Assembly: GCA_019636235.1 (NCBI GenBank)
Contig: JAHBXW010000004.1
Location: 1 to 64,000 of the forward strand
Reading direction: 5' to 3'
Source of the DNA: Planctomyces sp.
GTDB taxonomy: Bacteria > Planctomycetota > Planctomycetia > Planctomycetales > Planctomycetaceae
DNA length: 64,000 nt
This document shows, piece after piece, positions 53,673-63,189 of the stretch (position 1 is the first letter of the stretch; each line of letters opens with the position of its first letter). The notes beneath the pieces were generated by a model that searched no databases, was not told the origin of the DNA, and was given only the letters and a program-made list of their open reading frames with translations. A program made the position numbers and the translations under genes.

Positions 53673-54937
53673 GCAAGGCGCACCTGGTGCTCCCGGCGGA
53701 TTTCCCGAAGCTGCTGGCAGAGATCAAGAGCCGCATCCAGCAGGCCCAGACGCGGGCCATGCTGTCGGTCAACGCCGAGCTGGTGCAGCTCTACTGGGAC
53801 ATCGGCCGCATCATCGCCGGCCGTCAGCAACAGGAAGGGTGGGGGGCCGCCGTCATTCCCCGGCTGGCCCGCGAGCTGAAGAACGAACTGCCCGAGGAAA
53901 AAGGCTTTTCCCAGCGGAACCTGGACCGGATGATCGCGTTCTTTCGGGCCTATTCCGACCCCGCCGACTTTTCGCCACCGGTTGTGGCGAAATTGAAAAC
54001 GGCCGCAAAAACGCCACTGCCAGTGGCGAAATCAGCCGGCCTGACCGTACTACCCCAGGCAACAAACGCCCCTGACAGCCTGATTTGGTCGGTGCCGTGG
54101 GCGCACCACGTCGTGCTGATGGAAAAGGTCAAGGACCGCACGGTGCGACTGTGGTACATGGCCCAGACGCTGGCCAACGGCTGGAGCCGCAACGTCCTGC
54201 TGGCGATGATCCAGTCCGAGGCCCACGCCCGTCAGGGCCAGGCTATCAGCAACTTCGAGCGCCTTCTGCCGTCGCCGCAGTCTGATCTTGCCCAGCAGAC
54301 GCTCAAAGACCCATACATCTTCGATTTTCTGACGCTGCAGGAGCCGTTCCACGAGCGCGAGCTGGAAACCAACCTGCTGCATCAGCTTGAACGTTTCCTG
54401 CTGGAGCTTGGCCAGGGCTTCGCCTTTGTTGGCCGGCAACACTACCTGAAGGTGGGCGACCGCGAGTTCTACATCGACCTGCTGTTCTATCACCTGAAGC
54501 TGCGCTGCTTTGTCGTCATCGACCTGAAGAAAGGCGAGTTCAAGCCCGAGTACGCCGGCAAGATGAACTTCTACCTAAGCGTCGTCGATGACCAGCTCCG
54601 GCACGAGGCGGATGCGACGTCCATCGGCCTGATTCTCTGCCAGGACCGCAACCACATCGTCGCCGAATATGCGCTTCGCGGCGTCGAGAAACCCATCGGG
54701 ATTTCCGAATACGAGCTGACCCGCGCCTTACCGCCGAGCCTGAAATCGGCCCTGCCGACCGTCGAAGAGATCGAAGCCGAGCTTGCCGATGCCGCTCATT
54801 CGAACACGCCATCCACACTCCCCGCGCCGGCGAAACGTAAAACCGGGCCATCGAAGGACTCTACCAAGAAGGCTAAGAAGCCATCGTCAGAGAAAAGCGG
54901 CAGGAGATCACAGGGGCGCAAACGACATGAAGATTAA
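53669..54937 (+). CDS. DUF1016 (YhcG-type) PD-(D/E)XK nuclease
   Basis: 422 residues. The N-terminal DUF1016 domain is typical: LVQLYWDIGRIIAGRQQQEGWG, then FSQRNLDRMIAFFRAY. The C-terminal nuclease domain has FAFVGRQHYLKVGDREFYID (Asp near 269) and CFVVIDLKKGEF (DLK near 285). An added Lys/Ser/Pro-rich tail of about 45 residues (PAPAKRKTGPSKDS and on) is unusual and may bind DNA. It is coupled by overlap to the helicase (4 bases) and to the next gene (11 bases). DUF1016 proteins are frequent in defence islands and type I R-M loci. Confidence 0.9.
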   Translation: MSKAHLVLPADFPKLLAEIKSRIQQAQTRAMLSVNAELVQLYWDIGRIIAGRQQQEGWGAAVIPRLARELKNELPEEKGFSQRNLDRMIAFFRAYSDPADFSPPVVAKLKTAAKTPLPVAKSAGLTVLPQATNAPDSLIWSVPWAHHVVLMEKVKDRTVRLWYMAQTLANGWSRNVLLAMIQSEAHARQGQAISNFERLLPSPQSDLAQQTLKDPYIFDFLTLQEPFHERELETNLLHQLERFLLELGQGFAFVGRQHYLKVGDREFYIDLLFYHLKLRCFVVIDLKKGEFKPEYAGKMNFYLSVVDDQLRHEADATSIGLILCQDRNHIVAEYALRGVEKPIGISEYELTRALPPSLKSALPTVEEIEAELADAAHSNTPSTLPAPAKRKTGPSKDSTKKAKKPSSEKSGRRSQGRKRHED

Positions 54938-56855
54938 GAAACTCCGCATCGAAAACTTCCGCAGCTTCATTGACCAGGAATTTGAGTTGAACCGCTATTC
55001 CTGCTTTGTGGGGCCAAACGGCGCGGGCAAGTCCACTGTCCTGTGCGCCCTCAATGTCTTCTTCAAAGAACAGGATTCGTCGGCCACCGACACAAGTAAG
55101 CTGTGTGATGAAGACTTCTTTGCTCGCCAAACCGACAAGCCTATCCGAATCACAGTCACCTTCGATGATCTAAGCGATGAAGCCAAGACGGCGCTAGGTG
55201 ACTACGTTCGCCAGAACGAACTGGTCGTTACGGCGGAGGCAATCTACGACGAATCGAGCGGTCTCGGAAATGTCCGCCATTTCGGTCAGCGACTCGGCAT
55301 GGCTGAGTTACGTCCGTTCTTCGAGGCGATCAAAGGCAACGCCAAGGCGGACGAACTCAGCGGCATTTACACGAAGCTTCAAGAAACATTTACCGACCTA
55401 CCCGCCGCCAGGTCGAAGGACGCTAAGGCCGACGCACTTCGACAATACGAGTCGGAGCACCCTGACAAATGCGTGCTGATTCCCAGTGAAGATAACTTTT
55501 ACGGAATCAACAGCACGGGAAAGCTCGGTCCCTTCGTCCAATGGGTTTACGTTCCTGCCGTCAAAGATGCCGGACAGGAAGGGCAGGAAGCCAAGAATAC
55601 GGCCTTCGGTAAACTCATTGCCCGTACTGTGCGAAGCCGAACCAACTTCGATGATGAGCTGAACAGCCTCAAGCAAGAAACGTTGACCAAATACAAGGAA
55701 CTGTTGGATAAGAACCGGGCCGGTCTGGATGCAATTTCGGAGTCATTGCAGAAGCGCCTTGAATCCTGGGCACATCCGAACGTTCGCATCGGCATGGAGT
55801 GGCTTTCCGACCCCAGCAAATCGGTCCAAGTCGCTCAGCCTGTTGCCGGCATCAAGACCGGCGATGGTGACTTCCTTGGCAGCCTTGCCCGCATGGGGCA
55901 TGGCCTGCAACGCAGCTACCTGCTTGCCCTCCTTCAGGAACTTGCCTCGTCCGACGCTCCCAATGCACCAACGTTGATTCTCGCCTGCGAAGAACCGGAG
56001 CTTTACCAGCATCCACCCCAGGCACGGCATCTGGCGGACGTATTCGTGACACTTGCGCAGGGAAATAACCAGGTGCTCGTGACAACGCACTCGCCGCTAT
56101 TCGTCAGCGGCGACGGCTTTGAAAATGTCCGCCTCGTACGCACTCCAGCCAGGAATAGGGGGTCTCTGATCTCCAGTCTGACCTTCGAAACCCTATGCGC
56201 CAGAATCAGAACCGCGCTTGGAGAGGACCCCAGCCGTAAGCTCGAAGGGTTGATCGCCAAAATCCACCAAGCATTGCGCCCTCACGTCGCCGAGATGTTT
56301 TTCACTCGCGTTCCAATCCTTGTCGAAGGTTTGGAGGATGCGTCGTACATTACGACGACCTTGCACTTATCTGGGCAATGGGCCGAGTTTCGCCGACTTG
56401 GGTGCCACATCATCCCGGTGAACGGCAAGGACAAGCTGATCCAGCCGCTCGCAATTGCCAAAGAACTTGGCATTCCGGCCTTTGTTGTCTTCGATGCGGA
56501 TGGCGACACCGTGAGGCCTGAACATCGCGTTAAGCATGAGCGCGACAACAAGGCGCTGATTAACCTGCTCGGTAGCGCTGCGGCACCGTTCCCAGCTGCA
56601 ACAGTTCTTGGTGATGATCACGCAATCTGGCAGACCAATCTCACTCTCACGGTCGATGCGGATTTTGGAGTAGAGTGCTCTGCCTACAAAGAAGCGGCCC
56701 GTGTGCATTACGCCCAGGAAGGCGGCCTCGAAAAGCACGACTTGTATATCGCAGATTGGTTATCGGCGGCACATGCTGACGGCAAAACATCAAATACTCT
56801 GGCCGATCTCTGTACGGCCATTCTGAAATATGCAACGAACGAGGTGGCAGCATGA
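54927..56855 (+). CDS. OLD-family ATPase/TOPRIM nuclease
   Basis: 642 residues. ABC-type ATPase: FRSFIDQEFE, Walker A GPNGAGKS (29-36), a signature-like GMGHGLQRS... region and Walker B LILACEEPELYQHP (about 350) with the His-switch TTHSPLFV. The C-terminal TOPRIM has ILVEGLEDASY (Glu near 465) and VFDADGD (DxD near 522). OLD proteins cut DNA; GajA of Gabija is a relative, but no UvrD-like GajB is present. The ATG at 54927 overlaps the DUF1016 gene by 11 bases. It seems less GC-rich than the helicase gene. Confidence 0.9.
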   Translation: MKIKKLRIENFRSFIDQEFELNRYSCFVGPNGAGKSTVLCALNVFFKEQDSSATDTSKLCDEDFFARQTDKPIRITVTFDDLSDEAKTALGDYVRQNELVVTAEAIYDESSGLGNVRHFGQRLGMAELRPFFEAIKGNAKADELSGIYTKLQETFTDLPAARSKDAKADALRQYESEHPDKCVLIPSEDNFYGINSTGKLGPFVQWVYVPAVKDAGQEGQEAKNTAFGKLIARTVRSRTNFDDELNSLKQETLTKYKELLDKNRAGLDAISESLQKRLESWAHPNVRIGMEWLSDPSKSVQVAQPVAGIKTGDGDFLGSLARMGHGLQRSYLLALLQELASSDAPNAPTLILACEEPELYQHPPQARHLADVFVTLAQGNNQVLVTTHSPLFVSGDGFENVRLVRTPARNRGSLISSLTFETLCARIRTALGEDPSRKLEGLIAKIHQALRPHVAEMFFTRVPILVEGLEDASYITTTLHLSGQWAEFRRLGCHIIPVNGKDKLIQPLAIAKELGIPAFVVFDADGDTVRPEHRVKHERDNKALINLLGSAAAPFPAATVLGDDHAIWQTNLTLTVDADFGVECSAYKEAARVHYAQEGGLEKHDLYIADWLSAAHADGKTSNTLADLCTAILKYATNEVAA

Positions 56856-58849
56856 ATGAACATCCTGAAAGACTCGACCTCCGTTCGCATGATGCCTCCG
56901 GCGACAAGATCGCCGAATTGCTGCGCCTTTTCCCAGAGGTCCGCACGGAAGGCGGAAAGCTCGATTTCGACCGGCTGAAGCTCGCACTGGGCGAAAGCGT
57001 GGACGTAGGCAAGGAACGCTACGGCATGAACTGGCCGGGCAAGGCAGAGTGCTTCAAGACCATCCAGACGCCAAGCCTGGGGGCGTTGCGACCATGCCCG
57101 GAAGAGAGCGTCAACTTCGATACGACCGAGAACCTCATCATCGAGGGAGACAATCTTGAAGTCCTGAAGCTGATGCAGAAGTCATATCTCGGTAAGGTGA
57201 AGATGATCTACATCGACCCGCCCTACAACACTGGAAACGACTTCATTTACCCTGATAATTATACCGAGTCCCTTCACACGTACCTCGAATACACGGGCCA
57301 GATCGATGCCGAGGGGCGGAAATTTGGCACAAACACCGAGGCTGATGGACGCTTCCATTCGAAGTGGCTGAACATGATGTACCCTCGACTGTATCTCGCG
57401 CGTAATCTGTTGCGAGAGGATGGCGTGATCTTCATCAGCATTGACGATCACGAACTCGACAATTTATTGAAGACCTGCAACGAGGTGTTCGGCGAAGAAA
57501 ACCATATCGCGACTCTTGTGTGGGAGAAAGGGAGGAAAAACGATGCGCGCCGATTCTCCGTCGGCCATGAGTATCTGGTTGGATTCGCAAAGAACCTTCT
57601 TCTGATCGAAGAACTGGTTCCAGCTTGGCGAGAACCGAAGGAAGGTGTCGCCGAGATTGTTGACGAGTATCATCGGTTAAAACAGTCTCACGGAGACGAT
57701 TACTCAGCCATCTCAGCCGGACTTGTCGCCTTCTACCAATCACTACCCGAGGATCATCCCTCAAAGAAGTACTCCCGCTCCCGCTTTGTGGACAAGAGAG
57801 GCATTTGGCGCGACAACAACATCTCGTGGCCAGGAGGTGGTGGACCCAGGTATGACCTTCTTCATCCCAGGACAAAGAAGCCATGCAAGGTGCCGGACGA
57901 CGGCTGGCGCTTTGTTGAGGAGACGATGCAGGCCAAGGTCCGAAATGGGTACGTAGAATTCAGGGAAGATCATACCAAAACGCCGTTTCTTAAGTCGTAC
58001 CTCTATATTGAGAATCCCATCGATACGTCTGGAGAAGATTCACAAGGCGAAAAGCTTCAGGTCATGGGTAGCGTGTTTTACCGGCATTCTCAACCATCAA
58101 ATGACGTTCTGAAGGAGCTTTTCGGCGAGAAGATTTTTGAGAACCCCAAGGATCACGACATCATCGCTAGACTGGTAAAGTACTGCACAGACGAGAACTC
58201 AATTGTTCTTGATTTCTTTGCGGGTTCAGGAACCACCGCACAGTCAGTAATCGAAGTGAATGAGAAAACTGGGGGCAATCGTACATTTATCCTCGTTCAA
58301 CTTCCTGAGCCGACCGGACGCACAGACTATGCGACTATCGCGGACATTTGCAAGGAACGTGTCCGGTGCGTCATCGCGAAACTGGACAAGGAGGATTTCG
58401 GCAAGCTTAACATGGATGGCAACCAAAAGCAGTATCGTGGCTTCCGCGTCTTCAAGCTTGCAGAATCCAATTTCACCGCGTGGGATGCCCAAGTGGCGCC
58501 AGAGCCAGGGGCACTCGAAAAGCAGCTCGAATTCCACGTGGATCATATTCGGGACGAGCGCACCGCGGATGACATTCTGTACGAGCTGCTGCTGAAGAGC
58601 GGCTTCCCGCTGACAACGCCCGTCGAGACACATTCGGTCGCCGACAAAACCGTCTATAGCGTCGCCGGGGGTGCGCTCATGATTTGCCTTGAACCGGGAT
58701 TGACGCTGGAGCTGATCCGGGTGATTGCTGACCGAAAGCCCGAGCGGGTGGTCTGCCTGGACGAAGGATTCGCCGGCAACGATCAATTGAAGGCGAACGC
58801 CGTGCAGACGTTTAAGACCAAGGGCGTCACCAGCTTCAAGACGGTGTAG
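56852..58849 (+). CDS. Type III-like adenine DNA methyltransferase (Mod)
   Basis: 665 residues. The beta-class order is seen: DPPYNTGNDF (about 121-130) first and DFFAGSGTTAQ (about 454) later. The long middle holds the target-recognition region, and RGFRVFKLAESNFTAWD and the C-terminal part match Mod subunits. It methylates adenine in the recognition site and provides specificity to Res. The start overlaps the OLD gene by four bases and the res gene follows 11 bases after its stop. Confidence 0.93.
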   Translation: MNEHPERLDLRSHDASGDKIAELLRLFPEVRTEGGKLDFDRLKLALGESVDVGKERYGMNWPGKAECFKTIQTPSLGALRPCPEESVNFDTTENLIIEGDNLEVLKLMQKSYLGKVKMIYIDPPYNTGNDFIYPDNYTESLHTYLEYTGQIDAEGRKFGTNTEADGRFHSKWLNMMYPRLYLARNLLREDGVIFISIDDHELDNLLKTCNEVFGEENHIATLVWEKGRKNDARRFSVGHEYLVGFAKNLLLIEELVPAWREPKEGVAEIVDEYHRLKQSHGDDYSAISAGLVAFYQSLPEDHPSKKYSRSRFVDKRGIWRDNNISWPGGGGPRYDLLHPRTKKPCKVPDDGWRFVEETMQAKVRNGYVEFREDHTKTPFLKSYLYIENPIDTSGEDSQGEKLQVMGSVFYRHSQPSNDVLKELFGEKIFENPKDHDIIARLVKYCTDENSIVLDFFAGSGTTAQSVIEVNEKTGGNRTFILVQLPEPTGRTDYATIADICKERVRCVIAKLDKEDFGKLNMDGNQKQYRGFRVFKLAESNFTAWDAQVAPEPGALEKQLEFHVDHIRDERTADDILYELLLKSGFPLTTPVETHSVADKTVYSVAGGALMICLEPGLTLELIRVIADRKPERVVCLDEGFAGNDQLKANAVQTFKTKGVTSFKTV

Positions 58850-58860
58850 GGAGACCCGCT

Positions 58861-61800
58861 GTGAAACTGCAATTCGACGCCAACCAGACCTACCAGCTCG
58901 ACGCCGTGGCGGCCGTCACCGACCTTTTCGACGGTCAGCCGCAGGGTGCGCCGGAGTACACGGTTATCGACCTTGGCACGTGGGATGATGACGGGCTTTT
59001 CACAGGCCAAGCACGCTCGGAATTGGGCGTGGGCAATAATCTGCTGCTGGCGCCGGACAAGCTGAAAGCCAACGCCAGGCTGATCCAGCACCGCTACGAC
59101 ATCGAGATTGACGATCCGGACATGGAGTTGGAGGCGTGGGATCTGTTCGACGTTGCCGCCAACGTCGCCCGGCCATGCCCGCACTTTTCGGTCGAGATGG
59201 AGACCGGCACCGGCAAGACCTACGTGTACCTGCGGACGATTTTCGAGTTGTCACGCCGGTACGGCTTCCAGAAGTTCATCATCGTCGTGCCCAGCGTGGC
59301 CATCCGCGAAGGCGTCCTGAAAAACATCGACATCACCGCCGAACACTTCCGGGCGCTGTACAACAACCCGCCCTTCGAGCATTTTGTCTATGACGCCAAG
59401 AAGATTAGCCGGTTGCGGCAATTCGCCGTCAGCAACATGCTGCAAATCCTGGTCATCAACATCGACGCCTTCCGCAAGAACTTCACCGGCACCGAAGCCG
59501 AACAGAAGAGCAACGTCATCTACAAGGAAATGAACCAGCTTTCCGGCCGTGCGCCCATCGAGTTTGTGCAGGCGACGCGACCGATTGTCATCATCGACGA
59601 ACCGCAAAGTGTCGATTCGACCGACCGGGCGCAGGAAGCCATCCGGGCGCTCAACCCGCTTTGCACGCTCCGCTACTCCGCAACCCACAGGAATCCGTAC
59701 AACCTGGTCTATCGGCTCGACCCGGTGCGGGCCTTCGAGCTTCGGCTGGTTAAGCAGATCGTGGTCGCCAGCGCCGCTGCCGAGGGCGGCGCCAACGATG
59801 CTTTCGTCCGCGTGGAGCAGATCGACTACAAGAAGGGCATCAAGGCCAAGGTCCGTATCCACGTCCAAACGGAGGCCGGACCGAAGGAAAAGGCCGTCAC
59901 CGTCAAGAACGGAGCAGACCTGTTTAGCCTTTCCAATGAGCGGGCCAACTACAAGACCGGCTTCGAGGTTGCCGAGATCAACGCGGAACCCGGCAGCGAG
60001 TACATCCGCTTTACGAGCGGGCGGGTGATGCGCCTGGGTGACGAATCCGGCGGAATGCGTGACGACGTGTGGCGCATTCAGATCAAGCACACCGTCAAGA
60101 AGCACCTGGAGAAGGAATTGCAGCTTCGCGGACGGGGCGTCAAAGTCCTGAGCTTGTTCTTTATCGACCGCGTGGCCAATTACCGCGACTACGATGGTTC
60201 AGGCCGGCCCGTCAAAGGCAAGTTCGCCGAGGCGTTCGAGGAGGCGCTGGCCGAATTCGCCAAGGATACCCGGTACAAGGACCTGGCGTGGCTGAAAATG
60301 CCGTTGGATCAATTGCACAACGGCTATTTCGCGGCCGACAAGCCCAAGAAGGGCCAGCAGCAACCAGTTTGGAAGGACACCCGCGGCGACACGCAGGCCG
60401 ACGACGAAGTGTACAACCTCATCATGAAAGACAAGGAGCGACTGCTTTCCGAAGAGGAGCCGCTCCGGTTCATCTTCAGCCATTCAGCGCTGCGCGAGGG
60501 CTGGGATAACCCCAACGTATTCCAGATTTGCACGCTCAATGAAACCCGCAGCGCCATGAAGAAGCGCCAGGAAATCGGGCGGGGCCTTCGCCTGCCCGTC
60601 AACCAGCATGGCGTTCGGGTATTCGACGAATCGGTCAACAAGCTCTTCGTCATGGCGAACGAAAGCTACGAGGATTTCGCCCGGTCCCTGCAAACCGAGT
60701 ACGAGGAGGATTGCGGCGTGACCTTCGGCAAGGTGCCGATCACGGCGATTGCCAAGCTCACCCGTGTTGTCGTGGGCGAACCGCAGCCCATCGGCCGGCA
60801 GGACGCCGAGGCGATCAAGAAATCGCTCATCGATCAGAAGATGCTCGACACCGAAGGCCGCCTGCAGCCCGCTTTCGACCCCAGGAAGCCCGAATTCAAG
60901 ATCGAACTTCCTAAGCAGTTCCAAGAGCTTGCCCCGGCCGTGGTTGACCTGCTGTCGTCGTACCAGATCGAACGCCACATCCGAAAGGACAAGGACGAAG
61001 GGGTGAACCGCCTGAAAAAGGAAGTGCTGCTGAACCCGGACTTTCAGGCGCTCTGGGATCGGATCAAGCCCAAGACCACGTACCGCGTCGAATTCAAGAC
61101 CGACGAGCTGGTGAGCAAGGCCGTCACCGCGATCAAGCGGATGGAGAAGATCGAGGCCGCCAAAATTCGAGTGACGGCCGGCCAGGTAGGCGTCGTCAGG
61201 GGAGGCGTAACTACAACCGCCATCAGTGCCGCCGAGGAGCAAGTGTCCCGCCGCAACCGGCCCGTGCCCGACGTGCTTGCCTACCTTCAGAACGAAACCG
61301 AGCTGACCCGCTCGACGCTCGTTCGCATTCTGAAGGAGTCTGGCCGGCTGGCCGAGTTTTTCGTTGATCCCCAACGCTTTATGGATGCGGTCGCCAACAT
61401 CCTGAAACACGAGCTGCACCGGCTGCTCGTGGACGGCATCAAGTACGAAAAGATCGGCGGCGCCGGGACGGAAGCCGAATGGGAAATGCTGCTTTTCAAG
61501 AACGAGGAGCTGGTCAGCTATCTGACCGCCCTCCAGGTGAACCATTCGGTTTACGAGTATGTCGTCTATGACTCGGAAATCGAACGGGAATTCGCCAAAC
61601 GGCTGGACGAGCGGGAGGACATCCGGCTATTCGTCAAGCTGCCCGGCTGGTTTGAGATCGACACGCCCGTCGGCAAGTACAATCCCGACTGGGCCATCGT
61701 CAAACACGACGATCAGACGCTGTATTTAGTCCGGGAAACGAAGGGCACCAAGGACTTCCTGAAGCTTCGCACCACCGAGGCCGACAAGGTACGCTGCGGC

Positions 61801-61863
61801 GAGAAGCACTTCGAGGCGCTTGGCGTGCCGTTTTCCGTTGTCGTGACGGCAGATGAGGTGTAA
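58861..61863 (+). CDS. Type III restriction enzyme, Res subunit
   Basis: 1000 residues from the GTG at 58861. The SF2 helicase has METGTGKTYVYLRTIFEL (about 113), IVIIDEPQSV (about 243), LRYSATHRNPYNLV, FSHSALREGWDNPNVFQ and QEIGRGLRLPVN (about 569). The C-terminal PD-(D/E)XK nuclease is YNPDWAIV...YLVRETKGTKD (about 940-962). It moves or diffuses along DNA and cleaves unmethylated sites with Mod. All motifs look intact, so the R-M core is probably active. The next gene follows after 12 bases. Confidence 0.94.
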   Translation: MKLQFDANQTYQLDAVAAVTDLFDGQPQGAPEYTVIDLGTWDDDGLFTGQARSELGVGNNLLLAPDKLKANARLIQHRYDIEIDDPDMELEAWDLFDVAANVARPCPHFSVEMETGTGKTYVYLRTIFELSRRYGFQKFIIVVPSVAIREGVLKNIDITAEHFRALYNNPPFEHFVYDAKKISRLRQFAVSNMLQILVINIDAFRKNFTGTEAEQKSNVIYKEMNQLSGRAPIEFVQATRPIVIIDEPQSVDSTDRAQEAIRALNPLCTLRYSATHRNPYNLVYRLDPVRAFELRLVKQIVVASAAAEGGANDAFVRVEQIDYKKGIKAKVRIHVQTEAGPKEKAVTVKNGADLFSLSNERANYKTGFEVAEINAEPGSEYIRFTSGRVMRLGDESGGMRDDVWRIQIKHTVKKHLEKELQLRGRGVKVLSLFFIDRVANYRDYDGSGRPVKGKFAEAFEEALAEFAKDTRYKDLAWLKMPLDQLHNGYFAADKPKKGQQQPVWKDTRGDTQADDEVYNLIMKDKERLLSEEEPLRFIFSHSALREGWDNPNVFQICTLNETRSAMKKRQEIGRGLRLPVNQHGVRVFDESVNKLFVMANESYEDFARSLQTEYEEDCGVTFGKVPITAIAKLTRVVVGEPQPIGRQDAEAIKKSLIDQKMLDTEGRLQPAFDPRKPEFKIELPKQFQELAPAVVDLLSSYQIERHIRKDKDEGVNRLKKEVLLNPDFQALWDRIKPKTTYRVEFKTDELVSKAVTAIKRMEKIEAAKIRVTAGQVGVVRGGVTTTAISAAEEQVSRRNRPVPDVLAYLQNETELTRSTLVRILKESGRLAEFFVDPQRFMDAVANILKHELHRLLVDGIKYEKIGGAGTEAEWEMLLFKNEELVSYLTALQVNHSVYEYVVYDSEIEREFAKRLDEREDIRLFVKLPGWFEIDTPVGKYNPDWAIVKHDDQTLYLVRETKGTKDFLKLRTTEADKVRCGEKHFEALGVPFSVVVTADEV

Positions 61864-61875
61864 TGAAAGAAAGCG

Positions 61876-63189
61876 ATGAATCAAGCGGATACAACCACGA
61901 TGAGCGATCCCACCATCACCTGCCCGAATTGCAGGACCGAGATCAAACTGACAGAGTCGCTTGCTGCTCCACTGCTGGCAGCGACACGTCATCAATATGA
62001 ACGACAGCTGGCGGACAAGGACGCTGAGGTCGCAAAGCGCGAGGCGGCCGTGCGAGCACAGCAGGCCGACCTTGCAAAAGCCCGCGAAAGCATTGATGAA
62101 CAGATTGCAGAGCGACTGAAATCCGAGCGGGCCGCCATTGCTGCCGAGGAAGCCAAGAGGGCAAGAGTCCTACTGGCAACGGACCTGGAGTCGAAGGCGA
62201 AGGAATTGGCCGACTTGCAAGAGGTTCTCCGATCAAGAGACGAAAAGCTTGCGGAAGCCCAAAAAGCTCAGGCGGACCTTATCCGCAAGCAACGAGAGCT
62301 GGACGATGCGACACGGGAAATGGAACTTACCGTCGAGAAGCGCGTTCAGGAATCGCTGCTAGCGGTTCGCGAAAAAGCAAAATTGGAGGCCGAGGAACAG
62401 CTCAAGCTGAAAGTCGCGGAGAAAGAAGAAACGATTACTGCGATGCAGCGACAGATCGAGGAACTCAAACGCAAAGCCGAACAAGGGTCCCAGCAATTGC
62501 AAGGAGAAGTGCAAGAAATCGAATTGGAAGCGCTCGTTCGCGGAGCGTTCCCGATGGATGTAATCGCCCCAGTTCCCAAAGGCGAGCTCGGCGGCGACCT
62601 GCTGCAGAAGGTCATCGGTCCAGCCGCCCAGGAATGCGGCACGATGCTATGGGAATCGAAACGAACCAAGAACTGGAGTGACGGCTGGTTGCCAAAGCTC
62701 AGGAACGACCAACGAGCTGCCAAGGCGGAAGTAGCAATAATCGTGTCGCAGTGCTTGCCAAAGGATGTCGATACATTCGCGCTGGTCGATGGTGTATGGG
62801 TCACAAGCCCGCAGTGCGCGATTCCTGTGGCGATTGCCCTTCGACACTGGCTGATCGAGATCGCGTGCGCTCGTCAAGCGGGGGAGGGTCAGCAGACCAA
62901 AATGGAGCTGGTCTATCAGTACCTAACTGGTCCCCGCTTTCGTCATCGTATCGAAGCCATCGTTGAAAAGTTCACCGATATGCACGATGACTTGGACAGG
63001 GAACGCAAGACGATGACCAAACTGTGGGCGAAACGAGAGGAGCAGATTCGTTGCGTCGTGGAATCCACGGCTGGCATGTATGGAGACCTCCAAGGCATTG
63101 CAGGTCGTACGCTGAAAGAGATTGACGGCCTTGATTTCAAGGTGCTCGCATTACGCGACGGCAAAGCGGAGACGCAATCCGATGGGTAA
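61876..63189 (+). CDS. DUF2130 coiled-coil protein (RmuC-like, predicted nuclease fold)
   Basis: 437 residues. It begins with a half zinc-ribbon (CPNC, 16-19), then a coiled coil of about 170 residues (45-215) and the DUF2130 domain: VRGAFPMDVIAPVPKGELGGD, CGTMLWESKRTKNWSDGWL and AEVAIIVSQCLP. The ExK in WESKRTKNW fits a PD-(D/E)XK-type core (predicted). An alternative start is MSDPTITC at 61900. DUF2130 proteins occur next to R-M and other defence genes. It overlaps the SIR2-like gene by eight bases. Confidence 0.88.
   Translation: MNQADTTTMSDPTITCPNCRTEIKLTESLAAPLLAATRHQYERQLADKDAEVAKREAAVRAQQADLAKARESIDEQIAERLKSERAAIAAEEAKRARVLLATDLESKAKELADLQEVLRSRDEKLAEAQKAQADLIRKQRELDDATREMELTVEKRVQESLLAVREKAKLEAEEQLKLKVAEKEETITAMQRQIEELKRKAEQGSQQLQGEVQEIELEALVRGAFPMDVIAPVPKGELGGDLLQKVIGPAAQECGTMLWESKRTKNWSDGWLPKLRNDQRAAKAEVAIIVSQCLPKDVDTFALVDGVWVTSPQCAIPVAIALRHWLIEIACARQAGEGQQTKMELVYQYLTGPRFRHRIEAIVEKFTDMHDDLDRERKTMTKLWAKREEQIRCVVESTAGMYGDLQGIAGRTLKEIDGLDFKVLALRDGKAETQSDG

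Noticed and set aside
50793-58849. DISARM, BREX or Gabija
   Set aside because: The SNF2 and methyltransferase genes recall DISARM and the OLD gene recalls Gabija, but drmA/drmB/drmC, brxC/pglZ and a gajB-like UvrD helicase are all absent in the window.
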